From Dyadobacter sediminis (GTDB lineage: Bacteria > Bacteroidota > Bacteroidia > Cytophagales > Spirosomataceae), in the NCBI RefSeq assembly GCF_005860765.1, contig NZ_VCEI01000025.1:1116001-1180000 (forward strand): a stretch of DNA of 64,000 bases. Reading direction: 5' to 3'. Of this stretch, positions 28,172 through 37,139 are shown in pieces (the stretch's first letter is position 1; every line of letters starts with the position of its first letter). The notes below the pieces were generated by a model that was not told where the DNA came from, made no database searches, and saw only the letters and a list, made by a program, of their open reading frames with translations. The translations under genes were made by a program, and so were the position numbers.

Positions 28172-29536
28172 ATGAAACCTATCTCAATAATGATCTGCAT
28201 GCTGATTGGCTTGTACGCATGCCGGCAAAACAGCAATGAACTTGCCGGGAATGTAGTGGAGCTTCCGGTTACATTTGTGGAGGGGTTCGGGCCTTTCGGT
28301 TCCAGCTACGGAGTGCTTGCGGCAGAATACACGCTCGACAATGCAGGCGGTGCGGGCTGGGTGAAAACATACTTGCCGGTTCGTGGCATTCCGGAAAAGT
28401 GGAAAAAGGTTGTCAGGTCGATGGTCGTGCTGGATTATAAGCAACTGGTTTACCAGAACTTTTTTCAGGGAAATATTGATTCGAGTATGTATTTTGATTT
28501 GCAGAAAAGCTGGGATTGGGAGCCGGACTCCACACGTTTATCCAGACTTCCTGTGCGTTGTTATGTATATGTAATCAGAGGCATGGATGAATCCGGAAAA
28601 ACAGCCGTCATGATCGATTCCAATAACAATCTCGATTTTGCGGATGAAGTCCCTTTTTATCCTGAAACTGCGTCCAAGCAGGATACATTAAGGTATTACA
28701 AAAAATCGCATCGCATCGAGTTCGACGTTTTCAGAGATGGCAAAGTACTGGTTTCGCATGTTCCGATGGTGATCAAGCATTTGCCGGAGAATCCGTCCCA
28801 GACAACTTTTCTTTATTCTTTTCCGCAATATGCCGAAGCGGTCATAAAGGTTTCAGGTCAGGAGTATCCGATAGCTTTTAACAATGGCTTTACTGCTCCG
28901 GCTACAGATGAAGATACAGAACTGCTGCTGGTTGACAGGAACCAGCCGGAAAAGTCAACGGAGAAAGTAAGTCTCGGGCATGGGATTGCCGTTGGCGAGT
29001 TCATCGATTTTGGAACCGGCAATAGTAAGAAAAGATACAAGAACCTTGGGTACAATCCGCAACGGGGTGTTTTGCAGTTACAAGGCGGATCTATAGCAGC
29101 CAGCAGCTATTCGACACAGCCCGGATTTCTGTTCAGATCTTTTTCCGGAAATGAATTTACAAGCGGCAAACCCGTTTCCTTGGAAGATTTTAAAGGTAAA
29201 TACCTCTTTGTTGATTTCTGGGGAACGTGGTGCAAGCCTTGTGTCGAGGAATTTCCTGCATTGACCAGCTTATACCAGCAGATCAACAAGGAAGAGATTG
29301 CGTTTCTGGGAATTGCCAGCGAGGATACACCTGAAAGTCTGGGCCGTTTTCTGAAGAAAAGGCTGGTTCCATGGCCACTGGTTCTTTCCGACAGCATTAA
29401 CAAAATCATAGAGACTTATAATATAGATATGTTCCCGTCCAACTTTATCATCGGGCCGGATGGCAGGATCGTTGCAAAAAATCTGCATAAAGAAAAACTT
29501 GAAAATAAATTCCGTGAATTGGGAGTTTTGCGTTAG
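28172..29536 (+). CDS. Thioredoxin-like (TlpA/ResA-type) lipoprotein
   Basis: A 454-residue lipoprotein: the start at 28172 gives a short signal with a lipobox ending LYAC (Cys17). The first 300 residues form an unnamed beta-rich domain common in Bacteroidota redox lipoproteins. The C-terminal part (about 325-454) is a TlpA-type thioredoxin fold with the active site WCKPC (Cys354 and Cys357) and a cis-Pro region (MFPSNFI). It should reduce or exchange disulfides of exported proteins in the periplasm. It sits alone between a terminator and a converging lipoprotein gene. The longer frame from 28109 uses GTG and would hide the lipobox, so I reject it. Confidence 0.88.
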   Translation: MKPISIMICMLIGLYACRQNSNELAGNVVELPVTFVEGFGPFGSSYGVLAAEYTLDNAGGAGWVKTYLPVRGIPEKWKKVVRSMVVLDYKQLVYQNFFQGNIDSSMYFDLQKSWDWEPDSTRLSRLPVRCYVYVIRGMDESGKTAVMIDSNNNLDFADEVPFYPETASKQDTLRYYKKSHRIEFDVFRDGKVLVSHVPMVIKHLPENPSQTTFLYSFPQYAEAVIKVSGQEYPIAFNNGFTAPATDEDTELLLVDRNQPEKSTEKVSLGHGIAVGEFIDFGTGNSKKRYKNLGYNPQRGVLQLQGGSIAASSYSTQPGFLFRSFSGNEFTSGKPVSLEDFKGKYLFVDFWGTWCKPCVEEFPALTSLYQQINKEEIAFLGIASEDTPESLGRFLKKRLVPWPLVLSDSINKIIETYNIDMFPSNFIIGPDGRIVAKNLHKEKLENKFRELGVLR

Positions 29537-29625
29537 CCGGGCAAACTGACCGGCAGCGAAATTATTACGGCCGCATTGTTCGCATGCCGACGCATTTGAC
29601 TAGAACACAGATGGTCTCATTCTTT

Positions 29626-29952
29626 TCAATTCAAAATGGAAGGATCTTTGACGGTGTATTTATTTACATGTTCCCGGTTCCATTCCTTCAGTTGGTTGCT
29701 GACGAATTTAAGCTTGTATTCCTCATCCGCATCACTTTTGTAACCCAGTACTTCCACCGGATTTCCGTAAGCATCATTGGACGAAGAAGTAATCATGTAT
29801 TTATTGCCGAGTAAATGAATGACTTCCTCTTTGGTCATTCCAATCTTTACAAGTCTCATATTTTCGTTTGTTTTCCAGGCTATGTTGTTGGAAATACATG
29901 CATTCAGAAAGCATGCAGCCAGAAAGAACAACAGCAGTTTGATGGTTTTCAT
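29626..29952 (-). CDS. BamE/SmpA-like small lipoprotein
   Basis: 108 residues with a lipoprotein signal (LNAC, Cys19) and a core IGMTKEEVIHLLGNKY, which matches the two-helix start of the SmpA/OmlA/BamE-like fold. In Bacteroidota such proteins are usually of unknown role and are not proven parts of the BAM complex. It converges on the thioredoxin-like gene. Confidence 0.75.
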   Translation of the reverse strand: MKTIKLLLFFLAACFLNACISNNIAWKTNENMRLVKIGMTKEEVIHLLGNKYMITSSSNDAYGNPVEVLGYKSDADEEYKLKFVSNQLKEWNREHVNKYTVKDPSILN

Positions 29953-30191
29953 GGATTTGAAAATAGAATGGGAGACATAAAATGAAGCAGTCTGATCCTC
30001 ATTTAACTGCCGGTTACAAACATAGCAAATTTGTATCGGTTTGCATTTCCGAATGCATCAAATCCTGATTTCCTGCAACAAATCCCATCCCTTCTTGCGA
30101 CTGTTATAGACAGAAGTCCATAAAAGTTTTTGATGACAGGCAACCGTTTGGTCTTCCGGAATATTATTACCATAGTTTATCCATAAAGACC

Positions 30192-30746
30192 TTGATTACA
30201 CTTTCCATCATTCATGAAGCCCAGAACAAAAATGTTTGTGCACAACGGATATTGTTCGATTGCTATGGAAAGATGCTGTACAGGCTGGCCCGAAGGTATA
30301 TTCCGGACACCGTGAAGGCAGAAGATGCAGTGGCAGAAGCCGTGTTTGTTATTTTTCAGAAAATGCATACCTGCCGTTTTGTTGCCATTCCGCCTTTTGA
30401 AATGTGGATGAAAAGAATTGTTGTGAATGAATGTCTGAAAGTCCTGAAAAAGGAAAAGCGGTTTAAAATCATCACGGATGCCGAAGAAGAGTCCGGTTAC
30501 GTCGATGATGCAACTATTGACAACTTGTCAGCTGAAGAGATTTTCAGGGTTATCGAAGCGTTGCCTGTCGGTTACCGTACGGTTTTCAACCTTTACGAGA
30601 TCGAAGGATACTCGCATGCGGAAATAGCCGAGTTGCTGGGAATCAGCACCGGAACTTCCAAGTCGCAGCTGAGCAAGGCAAAAAGTCTGTTACAAAAGAG
30701 GATTATTGAACTGGACCCGGTTTATGCAAAACGAAAGGTTGTTTAA
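30192..30746 (+). CDS. ECF-type RNA polymerase sigma factor
   Basis: 184 residues with sigma-70 region 2 (about 18-60, FDCYGKMLYRLARRYI and EDAVAEAVF) and region 4 (about 120-170, LPVGYRTVFNLYEIEG, then the helix-turn-helix SHAEIAELLGIS). It directs RNA polymerase to envelope- or stress-related promoters in the usual scheme. The start is a TTG at 30192; no ATG gives a full region 2. The gene overlaps the next one by 23 bp, so the pair is translationally coupled, as is typical for a sigma factor and its membrane regulator. Confidence 0.87.
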   Translation: MITLSIIHEAQNKNVCAQRILFDCYGKMLYRLARRYIPDTVKAEDAVAEAVFVIFQKMHTCRFVAIPPFEMWMKRIVVNECLKVLKKEKRFKIITDAEEESGYVDDATIDNLSAEEIFRVIEALPVGYRTVFNLYEIEGYSHAEIAELLGISTGTSKSQLSKAKSLLQKRIIELDPVYAKRKVV

Positions 30747-31425
30747 AAAAATCAAGCAAACAGCTGAGCGCCCGTCCGCTGCACCCGAGGACTGGAATGC
30801 TGAAAAGATCTGGGCGAAAATAGAACAGCGCCAGCAGAACAATCCGTTCAGCCGGTGGATGCCATACGCAGCAGCCTCCGCCGTTTTTATTCTTGGCTTG
30901 GCGGCATTGATTTTCATTCATCTGAAAGAAGATTCACGGGCAAATATTCATAAAAACAACATCGCGGCAACAGGTCATAAAGCATATCCGCCTCAGAATC
31001 AGAAGCTATTAAAAGGCAATGCCGCTGACTCGGCCGATGGTAAAAGTTTTGTAGCCGAACACGAGGAAAGAAGTAGAACGATACACAAGGCTATCCGGCA
31101 AAAACGTACCGGAAGTGCACATAAAATTGTAAACAAGCCGGAAATTAACGTAAATCCGTCCGGAATTGATTCAGTGCATGTATTTGCGGATGCCGGAATT
31201 CTGGAAAAGGAGCCGGCTTTGGAAGCAGTCGTTCCTCCGCCGCATGATACCCTTGCGCCGCTGCTTCAGATGTTCGAACATGCGAAAAGAGTCAGGGAAG
31301 AGCGCAGGATGATCGTCAGGCTGGAAGAAAAAAACAGGTCCGTGGATTTGTTGTTTTTTGATCATCCTGCATTTATTGAGCACCATCCGGGCCGCGAACC
31401 CAGACTTTTCCTGCAAAAAAGATAA
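30724..31425 (+). CDS. Single-pass membrane protein, putative anti-sigma factor
   Basis: 233 residues: a polar N-terminal part (about 1-45, with an EDWNAEKIWAKIEQR helix), one membrane helix (about 48-66, AAASAVFILGLAALIFI) and a basic, low-complexity exported part. The topology and the 23-bp overlap with the sigma gene fit an anti-sigma regulator. No zinc-type anti-sigma motif (HxxxCxxC) is present, so the family assignment rests on position and topology. The ATG at 30724 is preferred to the TTG at 30706. Confidence 0.65.
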   Translation: MQNERLFKKIKQTAERPSAAPEDWNAEKIWAKIEQRQQNNPFSRWMPYAAASAVFILGLAALIFIHLKEDSRANIHKNNIAATGHKAYPPQNQKLLKGNAADSADGKSFVAEHEERSRTIHKAIRQKRTGSAHKIVNKPEINVNPSGIDSVHVFADAGILEKEPALEAVVPPPHDTLAPLLQMFEHAKRVREERRMIVRLEEKNRSVDLLFFDHPAFIEHHPGREPRLFLQKR

Positions 31426-31458
31426 AGAACCACATTTCAACAGTCATGTACTTTTAAG

Positions 31459-32040
31459 ATGAAAAACCGTACCCTGTTTCATTTCATTTTCGCAGCTTTG
31501 TTTATGAATGCCGCTGTTCATGCACAAGCCAACCTTCCAACCGGTCCATTCAGGATTGGTTATACTAATGTCGATGTAGTACTGAGCCGGCTGCCGGAAA
31601 GCAAAGTCATGCAAAGTGAGCTTGAAGTAAACAAAGCACAGCTTGAAAAAGCCATAAATGAAACGGTAAAGGAATTTCAGGAAAAACTGGCTGCATACCA
31701 GAAAGACGGAGCGCAAATGAGCGACGTTATCCGTGCCGACAAGGAAAAAGAACTGGAAAGTCTGCAAGCCAGGGTTCAGGAATCAAGGGCCAGTGCGGAG
31801 CAATCGCTGCATCACAAGCAGCAGCAGTTGATTGAGCCTATTTTTAAAAAGATTAATGCTGCCATTCAGGAAGTTGGCAAGGAAAACGGTTTTGTTTACA
31901 TCTTTAATATGGATGCCGGGCAAGGCACCATTCCGTTCATTTTATTTACAGCTTCGGAAGAAAACAATGTGACCGGCCTGATTCTGAAAAAGCTAGGCGT
32001 CGATCCGGACAAAACGGATACAGCTGCTGCAAAAGAGTAA
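31459..32040 (+). CDS. OmpH/Skp-like periplasmic chaperone
   Basis: 193 residues with a signal peptide (cleavage near VHAQA), the motif RIGYTNVDVVLSRLPE, which opens OmpH/Skp proteins, a long coiled-coil (about 45-125, rich in Lys, Glu and Gln) and a C-terminal strand region (FVYIFNMDAG). Skp-type trimers hold unfolded outer-membrane proteins in the periplasm. It follows the sigma/anti-sigma pair by 33 bp and is probably in the same transcript, which suggests an envelope-stress-type unit. Confidence 0.88.
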   Translation: MKNRTLFHFIFAALFMNAAVHAQANLPTGPFRIGYTNVDVVLSRLPESKVMQSELEVNKAQLEKAINETVKEFQEKLAAYQKDGAQMSDVIRADKEKELESLQARVQESRASAEQSLHHKQQQLIEPIFKKINAAIQEVGKENGFVYIFNMDAGQGTIPFILFTASEENNVTGLILKKLGVDPDKTDTAAAKE

Positions 32041-32159
32041 GCTGCATCTCGGATGATGTAAGTCAATGCGGCATGCGTTTATGTGAATTCCGGAAGCATT
32101 TCATTATTTGCATATGATACAACGCTTTGCTGAATCCTTTGAAATCCTTAATTTTGAGG

Positions 32160-33047
32160 ATGGAGCAATTTGAAATGATAACCCGGGGCGACCGAAGCAT
32201 GCCGGAACTGCTGATATCGCCAACCCAGTTCCGCTTCTCTGTTATCGGGGATAACCAGTGCACGCTGGCGTCGTACAACCGTCGTGATTACTACAAGATT
32301 TCCCTCGTGCTCAAAGGTCGCAGCCGCCTGCTGTATGCACACCGGGGCATTGACATTCCGGCGCCGGCGTTGGTTTTTACCAATCCGCTGATTCCTTATT
32401 CGTGGGAAAGCGGTGACGAAAGCCCGGCCGGGTTCTTTTGCATTTTCAGCGATACGTTCCTGCATACAGGCGGCAGAATGGAAAATCTTCAGGAATCCCC
32501 GCTCTTCAAAGTCGGGGGAGAACCCATTTATCTGCTGAACCAGCATCAGACCGATTACCTGCAAAGTATTTTTGAAAGGATGAAACTGGAAGCGGACGGA
32601 GAGTATGTTTTCAAGAATGATATTATCCGTAACCAGCTGAGCCTGATTATTCACGAGGCGATCAAGATGCAGCCGGCCATGGCTTATTTTGTACCCGCAA
32701 ACGCTTCCGAACGCATTGCGCAGCTTTTTCTGAATCTGTTGGAAAAACAATTTCCCGTGGATTCATCCGACAAAATGCTGCCTCTGAAACGTGCCGGCGA
32801 TTACGCGGCCCAGCTTTCTGTACATGTCAATCATCTGAATGCGGCCGTGCAGGAAGTAACGGGCAAGTCTACAACGATGCATATCAACGAACGTCTGCTT
32901 GCGGAGGCCAAGTCGCTGCTCATCTATACCGAGTGGAGCGTGGGCGATATTGCTTTCAGCCTCGGTTTTGAATATGCATCCTACTTCAACAACTTCTTTA
33001 AAAAGCATTCCGGCATCACACCTTTGGCTTTTCGCAAATCACTTTGA
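32160..33047 (+). CDS. AraC-family transcriptional regulator
   Basis: A 295-residue regulator: an N-terminal cupin-like sensing domain (about 20-170) and a C-terminal double helix-turn-helix (about 195-295, with ISxxGFEYASYFNNFFKKHSG-type recognition helices), followed by PLAFRKSL. The ATG at 32160 is used; ATG 32175 and TTG 32127 are alternatives. It stands directly before an aldo-keto reductase gene on the same strand, a frequent pairing in which the regulator switches the reductase on. The signal is unknown. Confidence 0.87.
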   Translation: MEQFEMITRGDRSMPELLISPTQFRFSVIGDNQCTLASYNRRDYYKISLVLKGRSRLLYAHRGIDIPAPALVFTNPLIPYSWESGDESPAGFFCIFSDTFLHTGGRMENLQESPLFKVGGEPIYLLNQHQTDYLQSIFERMKLEADGEYVFKNDIIRNQLSLIIHEAIKMQPAMAYFVPANASERIAQLFLNLLEKQFPVDSSDKMLPLKRAGDYAAQLSVHVNHLNAAVQEVTGKSTTMHINERLLAEAKSLLIYTEWSVGDIAFSLGFEYASYFNNFFKKHSGITPLAFRKSL

Positions 33048-33099
33048 AAAGTATAAAAATCCGTTTGAAACGTTTAGCCGCCTGACTCAATCATCCGCC

Positions 33100-33107
33100 T
33101 ACATTTG
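33100..33107 (+). promoter_or_regulatory. Putative -7 element of the aldo-keto reductase gene
   Basis: TACATTTG fits the Bacteroidota -7 consensus TAnnTTTG and lies 31 bp before the ATG. The -33 TTG is weak or missing, as expected for a promoter needing an activator such as the adjacent AraC protein. Confidence 0.5.
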
Positions 33108-33137
33108 CTCCTGTCAAAAACAAAAAACAGAAGTAAA

Positions 33138-34139
33138 ATGAAAAGAACCAGATTAGGAAGTCAGGGCCTTGAAGTGCCTGTACAGGGACTGGGCTGTATG
33201 GGCATGACCACCATTGCAGGCGGAAACATTTACGGACTTGCCGACGAAAAAGAATCCATTGCCACCATCCACCGCGCACTTGAACTGGGAATTGATTTCC
33301 TGGACACGGCCGATCTCTACGGACCGCTGCTGAATGAACGGCTTGTTGCAAAAGCAATCCGGGGCAATCGCGATGCATTTACCGTTGCGACCAAGTTCGG
33401 ATTTGAAATTGACGATCACGAACAGCTGACATGGGCCATAAACGGCCGTCCGGAATATGTTGCCAAATCAATAGATCGTTCATTGCGGAACCTGGGAACA
33501 GATTACATTGATCTATATTACCTGCACCGCGTTGACCCGCAGACTCCGATTGAAGAGACAGTGGGAGCAATGGGCGAACTGGTGAAATCCGGAAAAGTAA
33601 AATACATCGGCCTTTCGGAAGTATCTGCAGAAACGCTGCGCAAGGCACATGCGGTTCACCCCATCACAGCCGTTCAAACCGAGTATTCGCTTTTTGAACG
33701 CGAGCCGGAAGTGAATGGCATCATGGATGCAACAGAAGAACTGGGCGTTGGTTTTGTTGCTTATTCGCCGCTGGGCCGCGGATTTCTCAGCGGTCAGTTG
33801 AAATCACCGGATGATTTTGAAGAAAATGATTTTCGACGCGGCATACCGCGCTTTCAGGGAGAAAATTTTTACAAAAACCTGGAATTGCTGAAAGAAATCA
33901 ACAAGATAGCTGAAAGAAAACAGGTTACGCCTTCACAGCTTGCACTTGCATGGGTAATGGTGAAAGGTGTGGTTTCCATACCCGGAACAAAACGGATCAG
34001 ATATATCGAGGAAAATGCATCTGCTGGAGAAATTACCTTTTCAACGGAAGAGCTGGCCGCACTGGAATCCATTGTCGAAGTCGGGACAACGGCAGGAAAC
34101 CGTTATGACGCAGGTATGATGACGCTGGTGAATGGCTGA
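33138..34139 (+). CDS. Aldo-keto reductase
   Basis: A 333-residue NADPH-dependent reductase of the AKR (Tas/YajO-like) family. The catalytic tetrad can be placed at Asp56, Tyr61, Lys86 and His130 (DTADLYGP, TKFGF, YYLHRVD). The sequence runs to the end of the (beta/alpha)8 barrel with the usual cofactor motif (PGTKRIRYIEEN). The substrate is probably a small aldehyde or ketone. The ATG at 33138 starts the conserved MKRTRLGSQG; upstream codons belong to the promoter. It is likely controlled by the upstream AraC gene. Confidence 0.92.
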   Translation: MKRTRLGSQGLEVPVQGLGCMGMTTIAGGNIYGLADEKESIATIHRALELGIDFLDTADLYGPLLNERLVAKAIRGNRDAFTVATKFGFEIDDHEQLTWAINGRPEYVAKSIDRSLRNLGTDYIDLYYLHRVDPQTPIEETVGAMGELVKSGKVKYIGLSEVSAETLRKAHAVHPITAVQTEYSLFEREPEVNGIMDATEELGVGFVAYSPLGRGFLSGQLKSPDDFEENDFRRGIPRFQGENFYKNLELLKEINKIAERKQVTPSQLALAWVMVKGVVSIPGTKRIRYIEENASAGEITFSTEELAALESIVEVGTTAGNRYDAGMMTLVNG

Positions 34140-34149
34140 ATCAAAAGTT

Positions 34150-34183
34150 TCACATGCAGCCGGTGGAAATTGGCTGCATGTGA
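34150..34183. repeat. Strong 12-bp inverted repeat without T-run
   Basis: TCACATGCAGCC / GGCTGCATGTGA with a 10-base loop directly behind the aldo-keto reductase stop. A second, weak hairpin with a T-run follows at 34210-34229, so this one may act as an RNA stability structure or as part of a tandem terminator. Confidence 0.7.
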
Positions 34184-34206
34184 GATATAGCATGTGAAAA
34201 GTGGAC

Positions 34207-34231
34207 AGTAAAACCCGCAGGGTTTTTTTAA
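34207..34231. terminator. Probable bidirectional terminator
   Basis: Short stem AAAACCC / GGGTTTT with a 3-base loop and a 7-base T-run, between the converging aldo-keto reductase and lectin-like genes. The low GC content of the stem makes it weak. Confidence 0.6.
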
Positions 34232-34256
34232 AATGCAATTCAGTCCGGGTTGATCA

Positions 34257-36134
34257 TTACTGCTTTACGATTTTGCCGAAGCGGAACGTATTTCCCTGTT
34301 TTAAGTGGTAAATGTATGTTCCGGCTGCCAGATGATGGCCGTTAAACTCGATCCGGTAAGTTCCGGCAGACTGAATTTGGTCTACCAGAACAGCTTGCTT
34401 TTGCCCATGGATTGTGTACACGGTCAGGTTTACGATTGTGGTTTCCGGCAGCTCGTAGGCAATGGTTGTGCTCTGCTGAAAAGGATTCGGGTAAGCAACA
34501 GCAGGATAATCGGCTTTGGAGTAGATTGTTTCAGGTTCCTTTTCTCCATTTCGTGCCAGGCTGTTTGCTCTTGGAAGTTCCGGGTATTCCGACCTGAAAC
34601 TGACGGAAAGGTAATCTATGTTCGGGCCGCTGTCACCGATCGCAGTAAGCCTGATTTTGTGGGTTCCCGGCTGTAGATACACTTTGGCTCCGGAGTAAAA
34701 TGCCCAGTTGTTCCAGCTGTTTGTAGGAATAAAAGTAGTTATTTCAACAAGTTCATTGTCCGCAGTCAGGCGCATGGAGCGTGCACCATTGCTTCCGTTG
34801 GAAAACTGAAAACCCAATGTATAGGTGCCGGGTAACTCCGTCCGGATGGTCCATTCGATATAATCATGCTTCGGATTGATAAAGTCAACATAACTTTTGC
34901 CGCTATATCCGTTATGGTCTCTTGCTGGCTGTGCGCCATAGAGTTTGGCTTCTTCTGCTTCCTGGTTCCGGATTTCCGGCTGCGCCACGGCAAACACAAG
35001 ATAATTCATTCTGGAACCTTCGGCTGGCGCTTCCATATTGGCCCCCAGAATAAATGGGCGCGGATACTGGTGCCAGTAATCAACCGACTTGCTGTAAATT
35101 TCCATTTCATTGGACCCGGGATCAGTCGTGCGGATCAAATCGCCTGTTTTGTGCCAGCTTCTTAACCACGACGGCAAGGCGGCGGCCCTTTTATCATAGG
35201 CAATGTAAACGATGGCCGACTTTTTAATGAAAGTGGTCAGCCATGCCGTTTGTGTTTCATTTTTGTCCTGATTAGCCATCTGGATGAAGGATGCACCTTG
35301 TAAATAGGAGGGAGCCGAAGTAATGCGGTAGTCACGATCTGTATACATGATGCTTCCGGTGCGCATTTTGGTAACCTGATAAGGTATTTCCCTGGCGTTG
35401 GAAACCTGCGTGATCAGATTGTCTTCTTCCGTTTTTTCCGGAACCGGCGGTTTGATGCCCTGAGGAACACGCACTTCTATCCAGTCTACATAAAATTGAT
35501 CGCCGGCAGTTTGTGTGGATACCATCCAGCCAAAGTGCCCGAGCTGCTTGAAGGTAATGTCAATGGTTTCCAGATCCGGTTTGGAACGGTATCCGGCACC
35601 CCGGTTGAGGAAAACCTGGATCAATCCGCTTTTGTAATGGGCTATTTTAAACTTATACCATTGGGTCTTGGTAAGTTCAGGGTAAATACTGATCTCATCC
35701 AGGACTTTGGGGTGATAAACATTATCCGTAGCCAGACCCAATACCAGTTGTCCGCCCGTATCCGGACTGTAACTGAGCACATACGCTTTTTGCTCCGTTG
35801 CATCTGCCTGTCCGAAAATAAGCCTGAATTCACGCCAGTAGCTTCCATTCAAGCCCATCGCAGCTGTTTCTATAACGTATGATTCTGCATTGTGCTTCTC
35901 GGCCGTGATCAGAGAGCCGGCATCGAACGGATTGTAGGCAGCGCCATTTAAAACAGACCAGGTTTCATCGGCATTCCAGTTTGTACCGAGTACGTTTCCA
36001 TTGAAATCATCTCTTAAAAGGACCTGTTCTGATTGTGCAAACAAGGGTTGCATGCCCATACAGAGCATCATTAACCCGAATAGCATGTTGCGGCAAATGC
36101 AATGCAGCGGTTGGAAATGTAGTGTTTGTTTCAT
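34257..36134 (-). CDS. Lectin-like T9SS cargo with CBM6/35-type domain
   Basis: A 625-residue protein with a signal peptide (cleavage near LFAQS), an N-terminal concanavalin-like domain (about 35-215), the second domain shared with the protein at 2784-4199 (about 250-385, YTDRDYRITSAPSYLQGASF to FILGAN), a CBM6/CBM35-like beta-sandwich (about 415-535, YIEWTIRTELPGTY and LTAIGDSGPNIDYLSV) and a type A sorting domain (AYPNPFQQ). The extra CBM-like domain distinguishes it from its shorter paralogue. Expected to bind polysaccharide on the cell surface; no catalytic residues seen. Confidence 0.87.
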   Translation of the reverse strand: MKQTLHFQPLHCICRNMLFGLMMLCMGMQPLFAQSEQVLLRDDFNGNVLGTNWNADETWSVLNGAAYNPFDAGSLITAEKHNAESYVIETAAMGLNGSYWREFRLIFGQADATEQKAYVLSYSPDTGGQLVLGLATDNVYHPKVLDEISIYPELTKTQWYKFKIAHYKSGLIQVFLNRGAGYRSKPDLETIDITFKQLGHFGWMVSTQTAGDQFYVDWIEVRVPQGIKPPVPEKTEEDNLITQVSNAREIPYQVTKMRTGSIMYTDRDYRITSAPSYLQGASFIQMANQDKNETQTAWLTTFIKKSAIVYIAYDKRAAALPSWLRSWHKTGDLIRTTDPGSNEMEIYSKSVDYWHQYPRPFILGANMEAPAEGSRMNYLVFAVAQPEIRNQEAEEAKLYGAQPARDHNGYSGKSYVDFINPKHDYIEWTIRTELPGTYTLGFQFSNGSNGARSMRLTADNELVEITTFIPTNSWNNWAFYSGAKVYLQPGTHKIRLTAIGDSGPNIDYLSVSFRSEYPELPRANSLARNGEKEPETIYSKADYPAVAYPNPFQQSTTIAYELPETTIVNLTVYTIHGQKQAVLVDQIQSAGTYRIEFNGHHLAAGTYIYHLKQGNTFRFGKIVKQ

Positions 36135-36785
36135 TTGGATATAGAGGATAAATTATTAGTATTCAATTGTATTAAAACAGGCACATTACTTATCAGGCCA
36201 TTTGTTCTGCTATTACCACAAATAGTTACAGTGCAAATACTAAAATTACAAATTAACTTGAAGTTATTATCAAAATTTGTTTGTAACAATATAAAAACAA
36301 TTCTACTATAAATTTTCTGTCGGCTTTTACGAGAGGGTTATGGTATCTATGTCCATGGGAAAAATCACTTCAAGATCTTCCATCAGCCATCCATCAATTT
36401 GCAGTAATCAAAGCGGCTGCTGTTGATGAACGCAGTTATTGTTCTTTTTTATTCCGATCTTAAATTTTGGTATATAAAAACTTTTATGCACCCAAAAAAA
36501 TATTGTAAGACATTATCAGCCAATTATTTGAATGGCTTTTTTATCGGTTGATAAATAATTATGCCTGAGTTAAACTGAAACAAAAACCTTCTGTCAATGC
36601 AGTTTGTTGTTTTGCTGCAATAAGCCATTGAGGAAAAAAGGATACAACGGACCTACCTGCTCATCTTATGGAACGCATTAGTAATTTTATTGAATTTTGT
36701 CCAAATACTTTACAAGTTTAGGAATCCGTGCATTTAAGATATAGTAAAATACGTTATTATTATACGTAAATAATACTACCTAAAA
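36135..36785. other. AT-rich intergenic stretch with a palindrome near the next gene
   Basis: 651 bp between divergent genes with no coding character. An inverted repeat TACGT (36750-36754) / ACGTA (36764-36768) lies just upstream of the next ATG and could be an operator. No other structure noticed. Confidence 0.5.
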
Positions 36786-37127
36786 ATGGACTCTATACGC
36801 ATGTACCTTGATCTGATTTATGAATATGAGCCTACTTCAGTACCTTTCAAAGAGCATGTTGCCGATCTTTTAGAACCATACATTGCACTTGATAAGGAAC
36901 TTGCCCCGGACGCAGGTAACATTATCGACCTGGAATTAACCGAAATTTACCAAGCCCGGGATTTCTGGTATACAAGGAACGCAAAGGAATACCGTGCTGC
37001 ACTTCTGATTTTGAAGAAGGACTGGATTATTGATTTTATAGAAGTGACTTGCAATTATATGATTATTTATCTGGCGCATCTGACTGAAAGCGAGACTAAA
37101 ATAAGATTGTGCCTTCTAAACAAATAG
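36786..37127 (+). CDS. Hypothetical 113-residue protein
   Basis: A soluble, mostly helical protein rich in Tyr and acidic residues, without signal peptide or membrane helix. I recognise no family. It begins with ATG and is preceded by an inverted repeat. Immediately downstream begins palindromic repeat array A, in which the gene's terminator function may lie. Nothing in the sequence fixes its role. Confidence 0.6.
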   Translation: MDSIRMYLDLIYEYEPTSVPFKEHVADLLEPYIALDKELAPDAGNIIDLELTEIYQARDFWYTRNAKEYRAALLILKKDWIIDFIEVTCNYMIIYLAHLTESETKIRLCLLNK

Positions 37128-37139
37128 GTATTTTCTTTT

